A stretch of DNA of 64,000 bases from Harmonia axyridis (lineage: Eukaryota > Arthropoda > Insecta > Coleoptera > Coccinellidae). The position numbers and the translations under genes are program-made. Each line of letters opens with the position of its first letter. Position 1 is the first letter of the stretch. The notes beneath the pieces were generated by a model. The model saw only the letters and a program-made list of their open reading frames with translations, did no database searches and was not told the origin of the DNA. Location of the stretch: assembly GCF_914767665.1 (NCBI RefSeq), contig NC_059504.1, positions 27,506,001 to 27,570,000 on the forward strand. The letters run 5' to 3'. Positions 60,290-64,000 of the stretch are shown here, in pieces.

Positions 60290-62620
60290 ATAAGTAGATA
60301 TATTTCAGAGAATGTTACAGTGTCATACAGATGTTAATATGGTAACATTAAATGAAACAATGTCATATAACCAAAAACAAAAAAAAAAAACCGATCATCC
60401 TCACAATGCATATACTATACGCGCACAAAGTCCTCTATAGAATAAGGCTCTAAATCAATCAACAATTCCTTAATTTTTTTCTTGAACACTTTCATACTAT
60501 TACACATTTTTAGGTTCTCGGGAAGTTCATTAAACAATCTCATACCCGAATAAGAAGGGTGTTTCTCCGTTATTGTGAGTCTATGTATCGGATAACTGAT
60601 ATTGAAATTTCTCGTACCATAGTTGTGCATAGAACCGCACTGCTCATAATGTTCCAAATTCTTAAACATAAAAACTAGCACTTCGTAAATGTAGAGAGCA
60701 TAAACAGTGAGAATATGGTTTCTTTTGAAGACACCTCTGCATGATTGACGGTAATCCAGACCAAATATAGTTCTGATAACCCTCTTCTGAATACGAAAAA
60801 TCTCCAGAGTGTTTGAGTTGACACCATAGAACATCAAACCAAACCTCATCAAGCTCTCAAAGTTGGCGAAATAAAAAATCTTGAGTGAATTCACGTCTAA
60901 GTATCGACCTATTATTCTCAAACTATATGCGACAGAATTCAATTTCTTTCCCAAACCAATTATATGGTGGTGCCAATTCATGTGTTCATCTATGGAGATG
61001 CCTAAAAACTTAGTAGTCCGATCAGTGTTCAGATCTCTATTCAACAACCTCACAGTGGTTGGTGTCTCTATTCTCTGTTGTGGTGTTCTGAACAGTATCA
61101 GCTTAGTTTTATCTGGGTTCAAAGCCAAGCCATTCCTTTCAAACCATTGCTCCACTCTATTCAAACACATAGAAGCAGTACTGATCAGTTGGGGATAGTT
61201 TGAGCCAGACACTAGCAGGTTGGTGTCATCTGCATAATTTATGATGTGACAATTGGCCAGATTTTCAGAAACAGCTTCCCTGGTCCCAGATTTCTCACAT
61301 TCAAGAACATTAACAATATCGTTCATAAAGAGAACAAATAATATGGGTTCTAACATGCTACCCTGAGCTACACCCCAGGGGTTTTCTTTTATTTCTGATT
61401 TTATAAATTTCCCATTTTGTTTCACCATAGTTCTTTGTCTCCTTCTGATTAAGTAAGATTCGAACCAGTTCAGCACATTTCCTCGAATTCCGTATCTTTC
61501 CATTTTGATCAGTAAAGATTCATGATTAAGTGAATCGAAAGCTTTCGACAGATCCAAGAATATACCCAGCAAAATCTCATTATCTTCAAATGACCTGACA
61601 ACGTTTTTTGTGAACTCTGTTATGGCGGTTAGAACAGATTTTCCTTTTATGTAGCCATGTTGATTGCTACTCAGTACACTGCATGAAGTCATAAAGTCAA
61701 CCAGCCTACTGCACATAACCAGCTCGAAAATCTTAGAGAATGATGGCAAGATACTAATAGGTCTATAATTTTCAAACGAACTATGGTCCCCCTTCTTGTA
61801 TATAGGAACTATTACTGCTAATTTTAGTTGTTCCGGAAAAATTCCATACTTGAAGGAATTATTCATTACATAGCAAAGGACCTCAGATATGGCATTAATG
61901 CATTGCTTGATGATCTTCACTGGTATTTCATCCTCTCCGCTGGTGTACTTATTCTTCAATTTACTTCCCATCAATTGGATTTCCTCTGTTGTTATGGGTT
62001 TCAGAAACATTGAGCGTTGATTATAACGAATGTTACAATCAGAGACAGGCCTTACACTGTTCAATAAGCTAGGAATCACATTGAGAAGAAAATCATTGTA
62101 CTCGTTAGCCACATCTGAAGGGTTTCCTTCAAAAAAAGCACTGTCATGGTAATCCTCACCAACAACATCTCTGTAAATTCCCCACATGCATTTCATCTTG
62201 TTGTCAGATAGAGAAATCTTCTCACGGTAAATTTCGGAGCGCTTTCTTGCCAATAAATTGTTGTATTCTTTCTTGAATGCATGATAAATGTTTTTCGCCT
62301 CCGGACAAAACTGTTGAACCAACTGGAGTGCAGAGAGTTTATTCCTATAATTGTCTACATCCAAATCACATACTTCATTCCTTCTATGTTTCCTTGAGGT
62401 AACCAATCTTAGCGGAAAGCATTCCTGAAACAATCTCAAAAACAACCCTATGAAACAATTCCACTGAGAGTTCACCTCATCCTCTTCAACATCATATACA
62501 TCAGACCAATCTTGTTCCACTAGTTTCGAGATGAAAATATTTATATTTTCAGATGTATAAAATCTCTTGTAAGAAGTAACAGGTGAAACACCTCCTCTCA
62601 AAGAGAAGGAGAGCTAAAGG
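60290..62620 (-). mobile_element. 5'-truncated LINE, long ORF intact
   Basis: A non-LTR retrotransposon copy whose 3' end lies near 60290 with a TTATTATTATTATTAT tail on the minus strand. Its long reverse transcriptase frame is open (next entry). The endonuclease part is absent, so it is a truncated insertion, but it has few disabling changes and looks young. A second, shorter copy is at 27760-28085. Confidence 0.85.
60415..62601 (-). CDS. LINE reverse transcriptase (ORF2 C-terminal part)
   Basis: Open frame of 728 codons without stops. RT blocks in order: KNKYTSGEDEIPVKII, AVIVPIYKKGDHSSFENYRP, LSSNQHGYIKGKSV, GIFLDLSKAFDSLNHESLL, GVAQGSMLEPILFVLFMND, CHIINYADDTNLLVSG (catalytic YADD), GLALNPDKTKLILF and the thumb TKFLGISIDEHMNWHHH. 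The C-terminal region ends RLFNELPENLKM with a short Lys-rich tail. No endonuclease and no RNase H. Jockey/CR1-type. The first ATG is within ORF2, so this is probably not a natural protein start. Confidence 0.9.
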   Translation of the reverse strand: MRGGVSPVTSYKRFYTSENINIFISKLVEQDWSDVYDVEEDEVNSQWNCFIGLFLRLFQECFPLRLVTSRKHRRNEVCDLDVDNYRNKLSALQLVQQFCPEAKNIYHAFKKEYNNLLARKRSEIYREKISLSDNKMKCMWGIYRDVVGEDYHDSAFFEGNPSDVANEYNDFLLNVIPSLLNSVRPVSDCNIRYNQRSMFLKPITTEEIQLMGSKLKNKYTSGEDEIPVKIIKQCINAISEVLCYVMNNSFKYGIFPEQLKLAVIVPIYKKGDHSSFENYRPISILPSFSKIFELVMCSRLVDFMTSCSVLSSNQHGYIKGKSVLTAITEFTKNVVRSFEDNEILLGIFLDLSKAFDSLNHESLLIKMERYGIRGNVLNWFESYLIRRRQRTMVKQNGKFIKSEIKENPWGVAQGSMLEPILFVLFMNDIVNVLECEKSGTREAVSENLANCHIINYADDTNLLVSGSNYPQLISTASMCLNRVEQWFERNGLALNPDKTKLILFRTPQQRIETPTTVRLLNRDLNTDRTTKFLGISIDEHMNWHHHIIGLGKKLNSVAYSLRIIGRYLDVNSLKIFYFANFESLMRFGLMFYGVNSNTLEIFRIQKRVIRTIFGLDYRQSCRGVFKRNHILTVYALYIYEVLVFMFKNLEHYEQCGSMHNYGTRNFNISYPIHRLTITEKHPSYSGMRLFNELPENLKMCNSMKVFKKKIKELLIDLEPYSIEDFVRV

Positions 62621-62683
62621 CCCAAGTGGTCAGAAATAGCAGTATATAAAATATGGGTGGTAAACACTTTCTTAAAATATATA

Positions 62684-63279
62684 CAGTAATGTATGGATAA
62701 TCCAAACAGAAAGTTGGCAGGACCCGTTCGGTTTATCAAATCATTCGGATATTAGGAATCATATTGAATGATATTCATAATCCGAACGTCGTTTGGATTA
62801 TAAAAACATTTCTAGAGCATGCAAATTCATTTTCATAAAAAAATGCTGTACTTATGTATTTCTGCCTATCAAAGATATGAATTGAATGATATAATCGCCT
62901 CTTTAGTGGAACTTTCTGAACAGGTTCATCTTTGTTGTCAGAGCTTTAATTTTCCTCAGTGACATCAGTCATTATCTTATCATTTTTCTAAAACACTGTG
63001 TCTCAATTTTCTTCGTCATTCTCTTGTGTCCATTTTTGATTTTCTGTTTCATCTATTGGATGAAAGTAGGATTTACTTTGTTCACTAATTCCACTGAACC
63101 AAAACCTTGATCAATTCTTTCTCCTGGTATTCTCAAAGGAAACAAATCTCCTGCATTTCATTCTTCCGTTCGTATTGCAGAGTTCAGGCTGTTCGGATTA
63201 TACATAGCATTTTACCAAAATAGTTTGGATTATAGGTTACTTCAGAATATCCATGGTTCAGATTATCCATGCATTACTG
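62684..63279. mobile_element. Pogo-like MITE
   Basis: CAGTAATGTATGGATAATCC (62684 on) is mirrored at 63279 inward (CAGTAATGCATGGATAATCT). TA precedes the left end; the right flank is TG rather than TA. The interior is AT-rich with several GGATTAT motifs and no transposase. About 600 bases. Confidence 0.65.
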
Positions 63280-64000
63280 TGATATGAAATATACATTCCC
63301 TAGACTATCTTATTAAGGGCATAAAGGTGTACAAAAAACTGTACTAACATTTGAAATTAACCGGTAATCATTTTTCATCCATTCAGGTTCCTGGTTCTTT
63401 GATCTCAATACCTTAAAAAAAAGTGCGGATATATGTTCATGGAAAAAGAAAGAATTATTTTGTCTTGAAAAATAAGCCTCTGAAATCTTGAACTGAAGTA
63501 TGAAACAGCCAGTATATTGGCGGAGTAAATATTGAATCATATAATTGAAAATATTTAGTATGAAAGAAATTTATGAATGATATATTCTTTGATAGTTGAG
63601 GAAGTAATATTTTAAGTTATGACATTCTAATGCCATAACTTGAGGCTCTGATATTTATATCAGAGCATATTTTCCAAGAAATTTTAACTTTTTTACATAC
63701 CATTTATAAATTAGATTTTTACGAAAAATTGATGACGTGTTTTTGCTGATGAGAACTACAGATCTTTTTATATTCTGTATATACCATACAATGGCCTTAG
63801 AATGCTTTAGTCCTTTCTTAATAGTAACTTTGGTAAGGCACTTAATTGTGATGTATTCTATATGCCTTGATTATTATATTTGTTTTTTGTTGCACCTGGT
63901 TTGGGTGGAGAGTTTTCAAGTATTGTTCTGGTAAGTGTTTCAGTTATGCATGATTTTGATGCATAAAAAGCTTTTTGAATATATATTGTAAATAGCGAAA
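63280..64000. other. Right edge, no gene recognised
   Basis: AT-rich; only short open frames without family resemblance or splice context. Confidence 0.45.

Overview
This is eukaryotic nuclear DNA from an AT-rich insect genome. All recognisable genes are split by GT-AG introns. They encode conserved animal proteins: MCM7, kinesin-associated protein KAP3, shuttle craft/NFX1, YKT6, DUS3L, TMEM242, a ZDHHC9/14/18-type palmitoyltransferase (Drosophila approximated) and a bublin/C9orf16-like coiled-coil protein. The repeats are insect-like: P-superfamily, mariner, pogo/Tigger, piggyBac-like and Harbinger-like elements, plus several non-LTR retrotransposon families. A beetle or other holometabolous insect is the best guess, but the order cannot be fixed from the sequence alone. 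I saw no rRNA, tRNA or CRISPR array.

Layout. 1-5.6 kb: MCM7 (+), with an E2F-type site before the start codon. 6.0-6.4 kb: bublin-like gene (-), divergent from KAP3 (+, 6.9-21.7 kb). Two large KAP3 introns hold nested LINEs, a Tigger fragment, TIR elements, an internally deleted mariner and a pogo-like element. 22.3-22.9 kb: an intronless THAP-domain gene (-). 23.0-25.0 kb: a 2-kb foldback element built of inverted arrays of 140-bp repeats. 25.5-39.0 kb: shuttle craft (+), with introns full of TIR elements and LINE debris. 39.8-40.5 kb: a pogo-like element. 41.2-42.0 kb: YKT6 (-). 42.1-44.8 kb: a decayed P-superfamily transposon. 45.1-48.3 kb: DUS3L (+). 48.4-52.6 kb: a transposon nest (an RNase H-bearing LINE split by a MITE, a large palindrome, a Tigger fragment, a TA microsatellite and further TIR elements). 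53.0-53.6 kb: TMEM242 (+). 53.7-54.2 kb: an unidentified coiled-coil gene (-). 54.9-58.7 kb: ZDHHC palmitoyltransferase (+). 60.3-62.6 kb: a LINE with a 728-codon open reading frame (-). 62.7-63.3 kb: a pogo-like MITE.

The host genes are housekeeping functions in replication, intraciliary transport, transcription, membrane fusion, tRNA modification, ATP synthase assembly and protein palmitoylation. They do not form a pathway; they are neighbours in a gene-dense but transposon-rich region. Exon joins were chosen so that every junction keeps frame and matches family sequence. The resulting proteins have near-usual lengths: MCM7 720 aa, KAP3 802, shuttle craft 1028, YKT6 197, DUS3L 588, TMEM242 149, ZDHHC 512.

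The most unusual structures are four. The first is the foldback element, whose terminal motif resembles the ends of the P-superfamily element about 18 kb away. The second is a frame-preserving duplicated mini-exon in KAP3. The third is a TTAA-flanked element carrying five GC-rich palindromic motifs. The fourth is a 1.1-kb TIR element with an internal duplication.
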